Positions 1-11,628 of a stretch of 64,000 bases of DNA are shown in pieces. Each line of letters starts with the position of its first letter. Position 1 is the stretch's first letter. This stretch comes from Diphasiastrum complanatum (lineage: Eukaryota; Streptophyta; Lycopodiopsida; Lycopodiales; Lycopodiaceae), in assembly GCA_029204225.1 (NCBI GenBank), contig CM055102.1:11051245-11115244 (forward strand), read 5' to 3'. A program made the position numbers and the translations under genes. The notes beneath the pieces are model-generated. The model was not told the origin of the DNA. It saw only the letters and a list, made by a program, of their open reading frames with translations, and did not search any database.

Positions 1-753
1 GCTGTTTTTACGTTATCGCGAGCAACAAGTAACATTTCTTCCATATCATGCAGGAAATCTACTGTTGCTTTAACCTTAAGGCTTTTGAGGCCTACAGAAA
101 TAGGAGCCCTAGGCTGGAAACCATACAAATGGACTAAAACCCGTCGCTGAATGCTATGCACTATTATACACAAACTCAATCATTGGAAGGTACCTTTCCC
201 AATCCGACTGTCTTTTCGAAACATATGGACGAAGCATGTCTTCCATAGACTGGTTCGTCCTCTCTATCTGACCATCCGATTCAGGACGATCTGAAGACCC
301 TAGACTTAATGTGGTCTCTAGTTTCTCAAAGACCGCCTGCCAGAATTTGCCAGTGAAGTTAGGATCTCGATCACTAGCAATGTCATTCGGCAAACCAAAC
401 AACTTGAACAACTTTTCAACGAAAAGCTGAGCAAGTTCAAAAGCTTTGACAGTTTGCATGGTTGGAATGAAGTGCGCCATTTTGGTTAATCTGTCAACTA
501 TAACCCAAATAGCATCATTTTGCTTCCCCGTCCGAGGTAGCCCAACCACAAAGTCCATGGAAATACTTTCCCACTTTCTTTCAGGAATTTCCAAGGGCAT
601 TAGTAAACCAGCTGCCTTAAGTCTTTTAGCTTTATTAACCTTGCATTGTCCACATTTGCGAACATATGCCTCCACTTGACTTTTTAAGTTTGGCCAAGAA
701 AAGTTCCTTCTTATTAAGTCAAGCGTTCTCACACGGGCTGTCATGACATTCAT
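1..753 (-). pseudogene. Ty3/gypsy integrase (3' part of pol)
   Basis: This encodes the integrase that inserts retrotransposon cDNA into the host genome. Read on the minus strand from 753, it shows part of the zinc-binding domain (CGQC, the second half of HHCC) and then the catalytic core. All three catalytic residues are visible: D in SMDFVVGLP, D in SDRDPNFTGKFW and E in DGQIERTNQ. After residue 199 (IEFVYNSA) the frame breaks. The homologous C-terminal stretch continues in other frames to the left edge of the window, for example LHDMEEMLLVARDNV near positions 1-60, so the element extends beyond the window. The segment follows RNase H and RT on the same strand in the gypsy order RT-RH-INT. 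The core is well preserved, but the frame breaks here and upstream make it a pseudogene. No chromodomain is seen before the edge. Confidence 0.85.
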
Positions 754-824
754 GCAGAATTTGGGCCCTTATATCATCATTTTATGGCACACAAACATTT
801 CCATTCCAGAAAAGCAGCCCATTC

Positions 825-2445
825 CTAATGCAATAGTCTGTTAATATCTTGTCCTGAGGAGAAATCTTGGACTCTTGCCTTCCAAGCTCTAGAAGAACCT
901 ACCAGGACGTCTAGCCAAATACGACCGAAGCACCTATCGGTCTTACACAAATCTCTTAAGGACAGATATAACTCAGATTGGTTAACCTCTCCAATCCGGC
1001 TTAAGGCATCCGCGACACTATTAGAAGTACCACTCAATATCATAATGAAATTCTTGGAGCATTTCCGACCGTCTGGCCTTACGACCCCTAAGGTCGACCG
1101 CATCGTTGATATATTTTAACGCTTGATGGTCAGTAACTATGGTAAACTGGGAGCCATACAAATAATGTCTCCACACTTTCAGGGCATGAATAACAGCAAA
1201 AAGTTCCTTGTCATAGGTGGAATATCGCCTTTGAGCAGGGTCTAGCTTCTTGCTTTCAAAAGCAGCTGGTCTACCATCCTGATATAGGACTGCACCTATA
1301 GCATAGTCACTGGCATCCGTCTCAAGTACATATGGCTCCACTATGTGTAAAATAGGTGTTGTAGTTACACAGTATTTAAGGTTCTCAAAACTCCGATTCA
1401 TCTCTTCAGTCCAAGTAACCGGAGGACTGAATTTACTGTGTCAGCTCGTTCTTTTAGCCCCTTTGAGAACATTTGTCAAGGCCAATGCAATTAATACATA
1501 CAATTAATACATAACGCAAGATGAATCTATGAAAAAAACCCCGTAAAGCCCAAAAAGAACTTAACTTCCCGAATGGTTTTAGGGATTGGCCATTCACGAA
1601 CCTATCAAACTTTATTTGGGTCAATTTCCAACCCATGGTCCGAAATAACATGACCAAGATAAAGCAACCTCTTCTGGAAGAAAACACATTTCTTACTATA
1701 GATGAGAATATCATCTAAGTAAACTATAAAGAACTTTCCCAGATATGGACGAAGAAGATCGTTCTGTTGGAAAGTCGTTGGAGCATTTGTCAAACCAAAT
1801 GGTAAAACCAGAAACTCATAATGGCCATACCTAGTTCTAAACCCGGTTTTTTCAAAATCCTCAGTCTTTATACGAATCTGATGATACCCTCATCTCAAAT
1901 CGATTTTGGTGAAGTACTTTGCACCATGTGATCGATCGACCAGTTCATCCATTCGTGGCAAAGGATAATAATCGTTAACTTATTTGATTTTCTAAAGTCC
2001 ACACAAAGACGAGTACCTCCGTCTTTTTTATCAACTAGGAGCACAGGTGCCCCCCAAGGAAACTTACTAGGCCTAACATGGCCCATCTTAAGGTGATTTT
2101 GCAGTTGCCTATAAACTTCATCCTCTTCAGTAGTACTCATCCTGTAAGGATACAATGATACAGGAGAACTACCAGGAACAGGTCTAATACCATGGTCAAC
2201 ACCCCTAGCGGGGGGAAGACCCTCAGGAAGCTGCTCAGGAAACACATCATTAAGTCTTGCCTAAGTTTCCTAAACATTTCACCTTCTGGTGAACTTTCCT
2301 GCTTTAGGTTATTAGACATTAATTCCATTTGGATATTGTAAAATTGCAAACTACATTCTTCATGATAAGTGAAATCTTTCAACCAACATAAGTAAGAATT
2401 ACAATCCACAACATCCATATATCCTGTTGCAGCTCGCATTACATC
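825..2445 (-). pseudogene. Ty3/gypsy reverse transcriptase and RNase H
   Basis: Minus-strand pol remnant upstream of the integrase. From 2330 downward come the typical pre-RT motif ([15 protein letters not shown]), the fingers motif ([19 protein letters not shown]), then [10 protein letters not shown] near 1700 with both catalytic aspartates intact. RNase H follows at 1401-1021 with ETDASDYAIGAVLYQDGRP and a TDHQALKY motif. At least four frame changes separate these blocks, so no continuous polyprotein can be made. Protease and gag, expected to the right, are missing. The gypsy sequence stops near 2445, where LINE sequence in the opposite orientation begins. This suggests that LINE insertion or later rearrangement removed the 5' half. 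Confidence 0.85.
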
Positions 2446-2449
2446 TTTC

Positions 2450-2665
2450 TATAGCATCAGCACATATGTGACATCATGACATAGATACATTTATTATTAT
2501 GCACATACTCTCTCATTTTCGCATTTATCTTAGTTTGTATTAGATGTTTTTTTATTACAACTTTGGAGACGTTTTATGCGTTCCCATCGTTACCACATAC
2601 TTGACATGTGATTCACTAGTCTTATATGCCTTTTGGCATGGAAAAGACATTAATAAAGCTCTCTT
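2450..2665 (+). mobile_element. LINE 3'-end fragment (5'-truncated)
   Basis: A non-coding block closely matching the reverse complement of 11634-11735, which is the 3' tail of the minus-strand LINE. Shared landmarks in order are an atagcatca stretch, ggagacgtttt, taccacatacttgacatgt, the hairpin ATGCC-TTTT-GGCAT at 2626-2639, and agacattaataaagct. The copy then runs into CT-rich sequence (2660-2680). I read it as a 5'-truncated LINE inserted into the gypsy element. A second LINE piece starts directly after it. Confidence 0.7.
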
Positions 2666-2689
2666 GCTCTCTCTCTCCCATTCAGAGCT

Positions 2690-4394
<1,705 letters not shown>

Positions 4395-4547
4395 AACCAT
4401 AAACCATAAAACCGATATGAAATCATAAGGAACCATACTAAATCATGGCACATCTATGAATAAGATCATCATAATATATAATGTCGAGCCACATGGCACC
4501 AAAATGGGGTACAATGATGTTCCATGAACATAATGAAAATTATCCAA

Positions 4548-4817
4548 CTAAGACTCGTCGGAGTCATAGTAATCCAAATCCTTCGAGTTTGTGCCAGTCT
4601 GCTGATCCCGAGGGTCTGCAGATGAATCAGAGGGAACCATACGTCGTGGGCTGTTGCATGCTCTGGCTCTGCTGCCTGTGCTCGTCCTACCCCTGCCCCT
4701 ACCTTTGCCTCTCTCTCCTCCTCTGGCCCCCCTCTGGCTGCCCACACCCCTCTGTCTACACCCGAGTGTCTGTGTGTCAGGTGGTTGTGATCCTATACCC
4801 TGGGATGCCCTACCCAC
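4548..4817 (-). pseudogene. Possible hAT transposase C-terminal tail
   Basis: Minus-strand open stretch of 89 codons with composition similar to the tail of the hAT gene at 6442-7880: an RG-rich block (RGKGRGRGRTSTGSRAR) followed by an acidic, Ser/Asp-rich end (DLDYYDSDES) and a stop. No catalytic or dimerisation domain precedes it in this window. It is either a relic of a related hAT element or a chance frame in GC-rich DNA. The assignment rests only on composition and on the neighbouring hAT gene. Confidence 0.3.
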
Positions 4818-4962
4818 TGTGATGATGCCTGGCCAGCGGCTGCCTGGGATGCTCCACTCCTGTCTACAAAAAGTGAACCCAAGACTCCCCTCCCTAGTAG
4901 AAGTTAATGCACCTTAACTGGACCATCCTATACCCTAAATCTAGTAGGAGGTAATGCACCTG

Positions 4963-5552
4963 AACTGGACCATCCTATATCCAAAACATTCGGCAACCTA
5001 TATAAATGTACGCCCTTCATTAGAGCTTTAATCTGATACCCATATTGCCCACAAAAAAAATCAAAAGAAAACTGTTTCTAAGAAATGCTGCTAAAATCCA
5101 GACACGTTGTTCTGAAACGCGTTTCTGAACACAATTCTAGAAACACAGTGCAACTATTACATATATATATAATATATACATAGATATATACATATACACA
5201 TATATATACATCTAAGGTTACGGCACCCGGAGGCGAACGCACGTCCAGACACTGGCCGCGGACACGCCAAGGTGCGTCCAGGTCCGGACGCGTCCACCCC
5301 GGACGCGTCCCTTTTTTTTTGTGTATTTTAGTGTTAAAAAAAAAAGGGACGCGTCCGGCCCCGACCCTCATGTCTGATATACATATACATACATATATAG
5401 TACCATAGTTGCACTGTGTTTCTAAAAATGCATTTCTGGAAAAAAAAATTAATTCTATTTTGTGGGCAATATGGGTATCAAATTAAAGCATTTATTAAGG
5501 GCAATTCATTTACGTAGGTTGCCGAATGTATCGGGTACAATGTGGTCCAGTT
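4963..5552. mobile_element. Foldback/MITE-like element with long inverted repeats
   Basis: Two arms of about 190 bp are inverted copies of each other. The left arm runs from aactggacc (4963) through cattcggcaacct, gatacccatattgcccac and agaaacacagtgcaacta to about 5160. The right arm mirrors it from about 5400 to ggtccagtt (5544-5552). AT-dinucleotide spacers flank a GC-rich core at 5220-5370 with three copies of the palindrome GGACGCGTCC and facing oligo-T and oligo-A runs. No coding capacity is seen. The ends show no convincing target-site duplication, so the family is undetermined (Mutator-like foldback or MITE). Confidence 0.7.
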
Positions 5553-5689
5553 TGGGGGCAACAATGCCTATTGGATTGTATCAAGGTTAAAAGTTTTCTA
5601 TGGAAATGTGTTCCATTTCCTATCAAATCACTGCATCGATAATGAGCAGTTACTATGCCATGACCACCCTCCCCCCATCTATCCTCCTG

Positions 5690-5940
5690 TGTTTCTAAAA
5701 AAGAAAAAAAAAATTCTGCGTTTTTGTCTCATAAACGCATTTCTAGAAACGAGCTTCTGTGATATGATCAATATAGTATGTACAATATATATCAGACATG
5801 AGGGTCCGAGCCGGACGCGGGCAATCTGCGTCCGCGTCCGGCCCCTGGACGCGGGGTCGGACGGGTCTAATTTTTTTTTTTTTGGACGCGTCCAGCGTCC
5901 TGGACGCGGACGCGTCCGGGCCCTGGACACGTTTTTTAAA
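5690..5940. repeat. Second copy of the GC-palindrome repeat core
   Basis: Partial copy of the foldback element at 4963-5552, in the opposite orientation. It contains tatatcagacatgagggtc, whose reverse complement occurs at the edge of the first core, then a GC-rich segment with two GGACGCGTCC palindromes, a TTTTTTTTTTTT run and gggccctggacacg. Only one A/T-rich arm with the gtttctaaaa motif is recognisable. Confidence 0.6.
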
Positions 5941-6007
5941 AATAATAAAAAAAAACAAATAAAAAACAAGGCCCGCCCACGGGCAGCTAAACACAACATA
6001 GACAGAG

Positions 6008-6010
<3 letters not shown>

Positions 6011-6085
<75 letters not shown>

Positions 6086-6385
6086 GGTGAGTGGGGGTTT
6101 GAGAGAGAGAGAGAGAGTGTGTGTGCATGTGGATGGGTGAGGGTGTGATGATTTGTGTGAGTGTGTGTGAGTTGATTTGTGTGTGCATGTGTGTGTGTGT
6201 GGTGATTTGTGTGTGCATGTGTGTGTGTGGTGATTTGTGTGTGTGTGAGAGAGAGAGAGAGAGGATTTGTGTATGTGTGTGTTTTTGAGACATGGTGTGT
6301 CTGTGTGAGTTTAGGGTTTAAGGTCTGCGTGCTTGGGTTTAGGGTTTAGGAGGAGAGAGAGAGAGAGAGATTAGATTTGTGTGCT

Positions 6386-6441
<56 letters not shown>
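6011..6441. repeat. (GA)n and (GT)n microsatellite block
   Basis: About 72 bp of pure GA (6011-6082) is followed by interspersed (GT)n, (GA)n and gatttgtgtg repeats up to 6441. Two plant-telomere-like units (gtttagggttta, gggtttagggtttagg) occur at 6309-6351. The block ends directly at the ATG of the hAT gene, so it is its 5' flank. Confidence 0.85.
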
Positions 6442-6442
<1 letters not shown>

Positions 6443-7880
6443 TGGCCGCTCGTCTCATTTGGGATGAGGTGGAGTTGTTGCCTGACAAAAAGTGGCGTTG
6501 CCCTTATTGTCAAAAGCAGTTCACAGGGAACGCCTCTCGGGTCTGAGCACGTTTGGGGGGATTAGGAGACCGACCAACAGGGGACGCTACGGAATCGGCG
6601 CTTGTATGGTCATCCCCTCTACGGAGAGGGCTCGCATTCTCGAGACATATGCTGAGCCAGGTGCTGAGTGTAGCCCACATACTGCATCCGCTGTTTCAGA
6701 GTGAGAGGCAGTACGACAATAGAGAGCTGCTTGCGGACTGGTTCTCATACATCCGCCTCCTCAGCAGCAACACTAGTTTCCGCAGCAGGCTCGAGGAGCA
6801 GAGGCTGAGTTATAGGTAAACTCTTGCTCTACCCCCCACACGCTCGCTCGACTACCTTTCGCTCACTCGATTCAACTTACCTTTGCTCGTTCAATTGTTC
6901 TCACGCACACCGTTGCTCAATTTCAGGCACTACCTGGGGTTGTTCGGCGAGGACCTTGCTACTCTCCGAGAGAACAGGCTTACGCCTCTATCATGGTGGG
7001 ATAGCTATGGCGCTGGACAAACAGAGCTGAGGACGCTCGCGTTCCGAGTCTTGTCATGGGTATGTTATCTAATCTCATTCATCTAAACAGCTTCCGCATT
7101 GTCTCCATAAGGCCGCAACTCACTCGAGTGGAATGTTCTGCTTGCGTGTGCGAGCGGAACTGGTCAGCGTTCAACCTTGTTCACACGAACAGGCGGAACC
7201 GCCTCACGACTGAGTGATGCAATGACTTGGTGTACTGCAACACCAACACCAGGGTGGTTCGACGCATTGCGGACAGCATGAGGGCAGGAGCCGTACGCGC
7301 CCTACTGCTGCAGGTATATTTATATGCTCTATCGTTTGCTTTCGTGCTATAACAGACAATCAGTTGAATGCCCTCACGGTTGCTTCGGCTATTCTCACGA
7401 ATGATTGACTTGTGTAGGTCAATCCCAATGATTGCCTGGCTCCCACGGCCGATCCTAAGGCAGAGCCAAAGGTTGATCCAGACGAGGCCGCTCGGCGTGC
7501 TCTGTGGGGTGATCCTGAGGATGATGCTGACACAGAGGAGCCTACACCCCTCCCTGCTGACGTTCCATTGCCCTCCTCCTCTGATGAGCCCACATATGAT
7601 TCAGACGAGACGGTCGACATCGCAGGGGATGGTGAACGTGCCCCACCCAGTACTCCCGCTACACGGACCCTTTCAGATGATGGCTGGACAGAGTTTGCGA
7701 GGGAGACAGAGGCTGCCGCCCAGGGACACACCGCTCAAAGACGGCTCAGAGCATCATAGGCAGGCGGTTCCCAGAGACCCCCTCGTGGCAGAGGGAGACC
7801 CCCAGGCAGGAGTGTACCACAGAGGGTTCCTTCCGGCAGACCCAGAGGCAGGCCAGCCAAGAGTGGGGGGACGCACCGAT
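6442..7880 (+). pseudogene. hAT-superfamily transposase, internally deleted
   Basis: Remains of a hAT cut-and-paste transposase. The ATG at 6442 opens a BED-type zinc finger (KKWRCPYCQKQFTGNASRV), stopped by TGA at 6544-6546. The same frame then continues directly into the region before the C-terminal dimerisation domain (VAHILHPLFQSER, YLGLFGEDLATLRENRLTP, WWDSYGAGQTELRTLAFRVL). The segment CSACVCERNWSAFNLVHTNR is the hallmark of that domain. The RNase H-like catalytic core expected between finger and dimerisation domain (several hundred residues) is absent. Introns are recognisable, for example tatag|gtaaac...tttcag|gcacta (about 6817-6926) and ctgcag|gtatat...gtgtag|gtcaat (about 7316-7418). 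An acidic tail (SSSDEPTYDSDETVDIAG) ends at TAG 7757-7759. The frame beyond encodes AT-hook-like RPPRGRGRPPGR and SGRPRGRPAK. A further TGA lies at 7215-7217. It is a non-functional derivative. Confidence 0.8.
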
Positions 7881-8070
7881 GATTTTTCTAGTCGTCTCTT
7901 GGCAGGCGTTGGCCCAGACTTGGAGGAGTCCCAGATACCTCCAAACTCCCAGCCAGCCTTTGTATTTGACACCCCTGTAGATGCATTTGGCACGCAGAGG
8001 GATGATTTTTTTAGCACAGACATGTAGATATTGATACACACAGAGCATCATGTACATTGGCATCAGATGA

Positions 8071-8197
8071 TATATATATATATATATATTTTTCTTTTAC
8101 AGTTTATTGGTGTCATGGCTAATTTATCATGGTTGGTTACAAATGGTTAGCTCTGTGCAATTTGAATGGTTAGTTAGAAATGGTTTGCTCTGTGCAA

Positions 8198-8232
<35 letters not shown>
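8071..8232. repeat. (AT)n and (GA)n microsatellites
   Basis: A short (AT)10 run at about 8071-8090 and a (GA)15-16 run at about 8201-8232 lie downstream of the hAT pseudogene. Between them, the phrase aatggttagytctgtgcaa is repeated (about 8143-8162 and 8178-8197). Confidence 0.8.
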
Positions 8233-8235
<3 letters not shown>

Positions 8236-8329
8236 GTAGTATGGAAATTATACATGCTGCACCTATTGTTTTACGCAGGTATATCTTCGTGTCTCTCATA
8301 TCATCATGTCCAATCATTGAACATAACAC

Positions 8330-8420
8330 TCTTAACCTAAACCCTAACAAGTGGCACGGTTAACATAACACCCTAAACCCTAACAAATTGCACGGTTAAC
8401 ATAACATCATAAACCCACAA
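8330..8420 (-). repeat. Interstitial telomere-like motif in a 2-3 copy tandem repeat
   Basis: The unit cggttaacataacaccctaaaccctaacaa (about 40 bp) occurs two to three times and contains the plant telomere motif CCCTAAA. It lies on the far side of the hAT gene from the TTTAGGG units at 6309-6351, in the opposite orientation. There are too few units for a true telomere. Confidence 0.6.
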
Positions 8421-8990
8421 CCCCATAGCCATGACCATCAAAACAAGGCAAAGATGGGCATCCTCATTGTGTGATAGGCATTGCACCATAGGTATGTGCA
8501 GATTCAATATCAAAGCAGCACTTGTGTAGCATACACTTAAACTTGTGTAGAATGCATTTGGAATCGACCAAAATGGTCCAAGACTACAGTCCACAGGTTC
8601 GTGATCCCGATACGAACTCAAGGGATCGAGCCTGGCTCGATTCGAGTATCGTTCGGTCAAAATGGCCCTTCGACGGGAGAGAAACGCAATTAGGTCAAGC
8701 GAAATGGACTAGTTTTGCAACGTTCCGCCCGACGGCCCCATTTCTCCAAACGGGATCCTTTTCAGGCGCCGTCTGTTTCGGCCAGTGGACAACCCCAATA
8801 GGAATCTATCGAAACAGACAGGACGAGGAACGGACCGACGACCTGGCCCAAACTTCCGTCCGAAGTTCGACGTTAAACAAGGCTTCAGGGACACCTCGTC
8901 CGGTCGGGACCTAAAAACTGGGAGACGTTTCGGAGACCCCGTGTTGTTCTGCAAAATTTTGACAGTGTGTTGCAGCATGTTGAAGTTGTA
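8421..8990. other. Unassigned segment
   Basis: Moderately GC-rich sequence (8560-8940) with many cggtcgg, ggacga and gaaacaga words and short facing inverted phrases such as gtttcgg/gaaacag. It resembles degraded transposon sequence, but no protein motif or terminal structure can be identified. Confidence 0.3.
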
Positions 8991-8991
8991 C

Positions 8992-9194
8992 CATAAGTAA
9001 TTAGTAAGTTGTTGAAGTTCATCCGGGGAGAAACCGATCTCATCAACCAAGACATAGTAGTGTGTAGGTCTTGTGGTTCCCTATAGTGAATGACACAGTT
9101 TTGCATAAGTAATTAGTAAGCTGTTGAAGTTCATCCGGGGGGAAACCGATCTAATCATATAAGACATAGTGGTGTGTAGGTCTTGTGGTTCCCT
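8992..9194. repeat. Two-copy tandem repeat, about 113-bp period
   Basis: Two copies (8992-9082 and 9105-9194) share ataagtaattagtaag, tgttgaagttcatccgggg, gaaaccgatct and tgtgtaggtcttgtggttcc with a handful of substitutions. The second copy runs straight into another small repeat, gagcttgtcactcttctggtgagcattc, present at about 9202-9229 and 9256-9283. The origin is unknown. Confidence 0.75.
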
Positions 9195-9208
9195 GTCTTG
9201 AGAGCTTG

Positions 9209-9646
9209 TCACTCTTCTGGTGAGCATTCATTTCTCCTAGAAACTTGTGGTCCTGAGAGCTTGTCACTCTTCTGGTGAGCATTCACTTCTCCCAAATCCT
9301 CTGGTGAGCATTCACTTCCCTTTCTGAAACAAATTGTATAATCAAAAAAGTCGATTTGGCTAGACTTAAGATCCACACTGCTGAAACTGGTAACCACATC
9401 CACTCCCTTTGCGCTAGGGTTTAGGATCACCAAATGGTCGGTGCAAGCTAAGCTTAATTGTGTAAGTTGCGAGCAGCATTTTCGCTCTTCAAAATGTCTC
9501 TTCTTTGAGACAGTCACTGATGCACGCTCCAAGCTTTCGCTCTCATCCAAGCTAACCCTAAACCCTAAACCACTAATCTTTATGTCATGTAAACCATCAT
9601 CTTCACTCCAAACTTCTTTCAGATCTTTCTTTGCCGCTTTTTTCAC
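9209..9646 (-). pseudogene. Unrecognised gene fragment
   Basis: Minus-strand open frame of about 145 codons that opens at GTG, not ATG, so it is probably part of a longer coding region or an exon. The first 110 residues are mixed and protein-like (DLKEVWSEDDGLHDIKIS, LSLACTDHLVILNPSAKG, SSQIDFFDYTICFRKGSE). The last 35 come from two or three copies of a repeat encoding ECSPE / VNAHQKSDKLSG. The phrase DHLVILNPS recalls the first blade of WD/beta-propeller proteins, but this is too weak to name a family. Two in-frame TTTAGGG units encode SGLGFRVS. It could be a captured host exon or chance. Confidence 0.3.
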
Positions 9647-9939
9647 TTTTTTCTGAGCTTAGTTCCCAAAGAAGGTTCATAATAATTTCTGGATTGCTCA
9701 TTAGTCATCGTTGTTTGGTAATATCTCAGTTATGGGAGGCATGGGCAGGGGTAGGTTTGTTGCAAATTCCTTTAGGTACCTTTTTAGTTTTTTAACAGGA
9801 GGGGGCAGGTATGTGCCAAACACTCTCTGATAATTAATTCCGGGGCGGGTAGGGGGAGGATAATTATTTTTATGTCATTTTGGGGATGTGGGACCGTGAG
9901 GGGAGGGGCCTGTACTTTTTTTTTTTGAAAAAAAAAATT

Positions 9940-10035
9940 TGAAAAATGGCGAACGTGTCCGGACCCGGGACGCACCCCTGGCACGTCCGCGTCCGGACGC
10001 GGACGCGCATCCGCGTCCACCATCCGCTTCCTTAG
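9940..10035. repeat. Third GC-palindrome repeat copy
   Basis: GC-rich island (gtccggacccgggacgc, ggacgcggacgcgcatccgc) next to an oligo-T/oligo-A pair at about 9916-9940. The same design occurs at 5220-5370 and 5800-5935. Flanking AT-rich tatataatatactatata follows. This copy is the most divergent. Confidence 0.5.
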
Positions 10036-11628
10036 GTATATAATATACTATATATTGTTTTTGGCCCTAAAAGAGAAAAGAATTTACGTTTAAAAAAAAA
10101 TCCAACTATCAAAAACGATTAGAACAATATTATCTCACAAAAAAGAGTCCTAGCCTTTAAAAAAATTTAAAAAGACTGCTCTGCATCTACTAGTCTCTAG
10201 GAAGTTTCCTACTATAAATTATGTCAGTTTCTACAATAGTTCAATCCCACAATTCTATTTTGAATCATGTGCAACTAATTTGACCCCAAAGTGCTTTAAT
10301 ACAAAAATATATATGGGAATAATTTGACTCAAAATTTCGATCACCGATACGCACTTGCGCTCTACTTCAATAAGAATCAGCATTGTGGAGACTTTCTAGC
10401 TCTTACTTCTAGTCTTCACAACCTTCATGACCAAATTTGATTCTTTCTCAATGATGCAGCTGCTTAGCAAAATCTCTTATTCATTATACATCATACTTGC
10501 ATAATGGCCTTAAGGCGTGAAGCTCAGTTATGTTGGTCGAATAAGCGTCAACTATCATCTAAAGACCATGAAAAACCTAAACAAAAGGCTCACAATCTAC
10601 AATTCACGAAATTGCTAGTTCTAGCTTGTTGACTCCATCATGCACAGGCACACCACAACTCCATATATGACATAACATACCTACCCATCATGTAGGAGTT
10701 GTCAAAAAGATAATTACACATGAAGCAACCAACAGTCAACTATGTACATTAAAGCTTCTATGCTCTACGCACATCCAAAAAAGTCCAAGGAAACTATAAC
10801 TTTCTCCCAAACCACTTCGATCGCAAATTTTACATGTATGCTTTGAGGGTGGCCAAGTAAACAAGGAGTGAAAAGTGCTAGTAACGGAGCTTGCAAGAGA
10901 AGGGAAATATGTAAGACTAGGAGCATCACAACAACAATTGAGAAGGGCACAACAAATGTTTACATGGATCATTGTTATGTCTAAGATAATACCCCATATA
11001 ACAAAGGAGACGTGCAATCTTCAACCCTATGGAATCCGACCACAAAGTCTTAGAACATTAACTTCATCATGCATAGCATAAACCAACATATTGAGTTTCA
11101 TCCCGAAGGTGAAGGGCAAACTCAATATGGAATCCACATTCTTGAAACCTTAGAAACACAACAACAAGCCATGGGTCAAAGTAATTTTGAAGGAACTAAT
11201 TTCTCCTTCAATCATGATATCTCTATAGGAAAATCTTTGTGATGTTGTAATAGATCCAAATTCACAAATGATACGATGCTTAGCACACACAACATATACG
11301 TAAAGCTTCAAAATCAAAATCTATCTCAAACAAACAAGTTGCAAAATACAATATCTAGCCAACAAACAAAACTTATGTCCTCATCAAGACCCAAGCATAT
11401 TTGGCTATCTAAGGAAATAATTAACACCGGTGAAAAAAAAGGAGAGATAATAAACTTAAAGGCGTCAGTAAGGAACTTCGGTTACAATCCACTGAACTAG
11501 AAACAATCAAACTAGAAGCCAAGGAAACCACTTCGGTTCCTATATACATAAAAAGCCAATATCATAAATGCAGCAGAGCGTGTTCCACTGCATCCACATT
11601 CCAAAATGTATGCGTTCCAAACGTTGAA
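10036..11628. other. AT-rich intergenic DNA
   Basis: About 1.6 kb with only short open frames (all under 95 codons) and no recognisable protein motif, RNA gene or terminal repeat. It lies 3' of the minus-strand LINE, whose 3' end is near 11629. Confidence 0.5.

Noticed and set aside
4481-4917. Plus-strand proline/leucine-rich frames
   Set aside because: They are antisense to an RG-rich minus-strand frame and show no domain or splice support.
8992-9290. CRISPR array
   Set aside because: Only two copies of a repeat of about 90 bp, no spacer pattern, and the genome is a plant's.
9549-9575. True telomere or chromosome end
   Set aside because: Only two or three CCCTAAA units occur at each place and they lie inside ordinary sequence.
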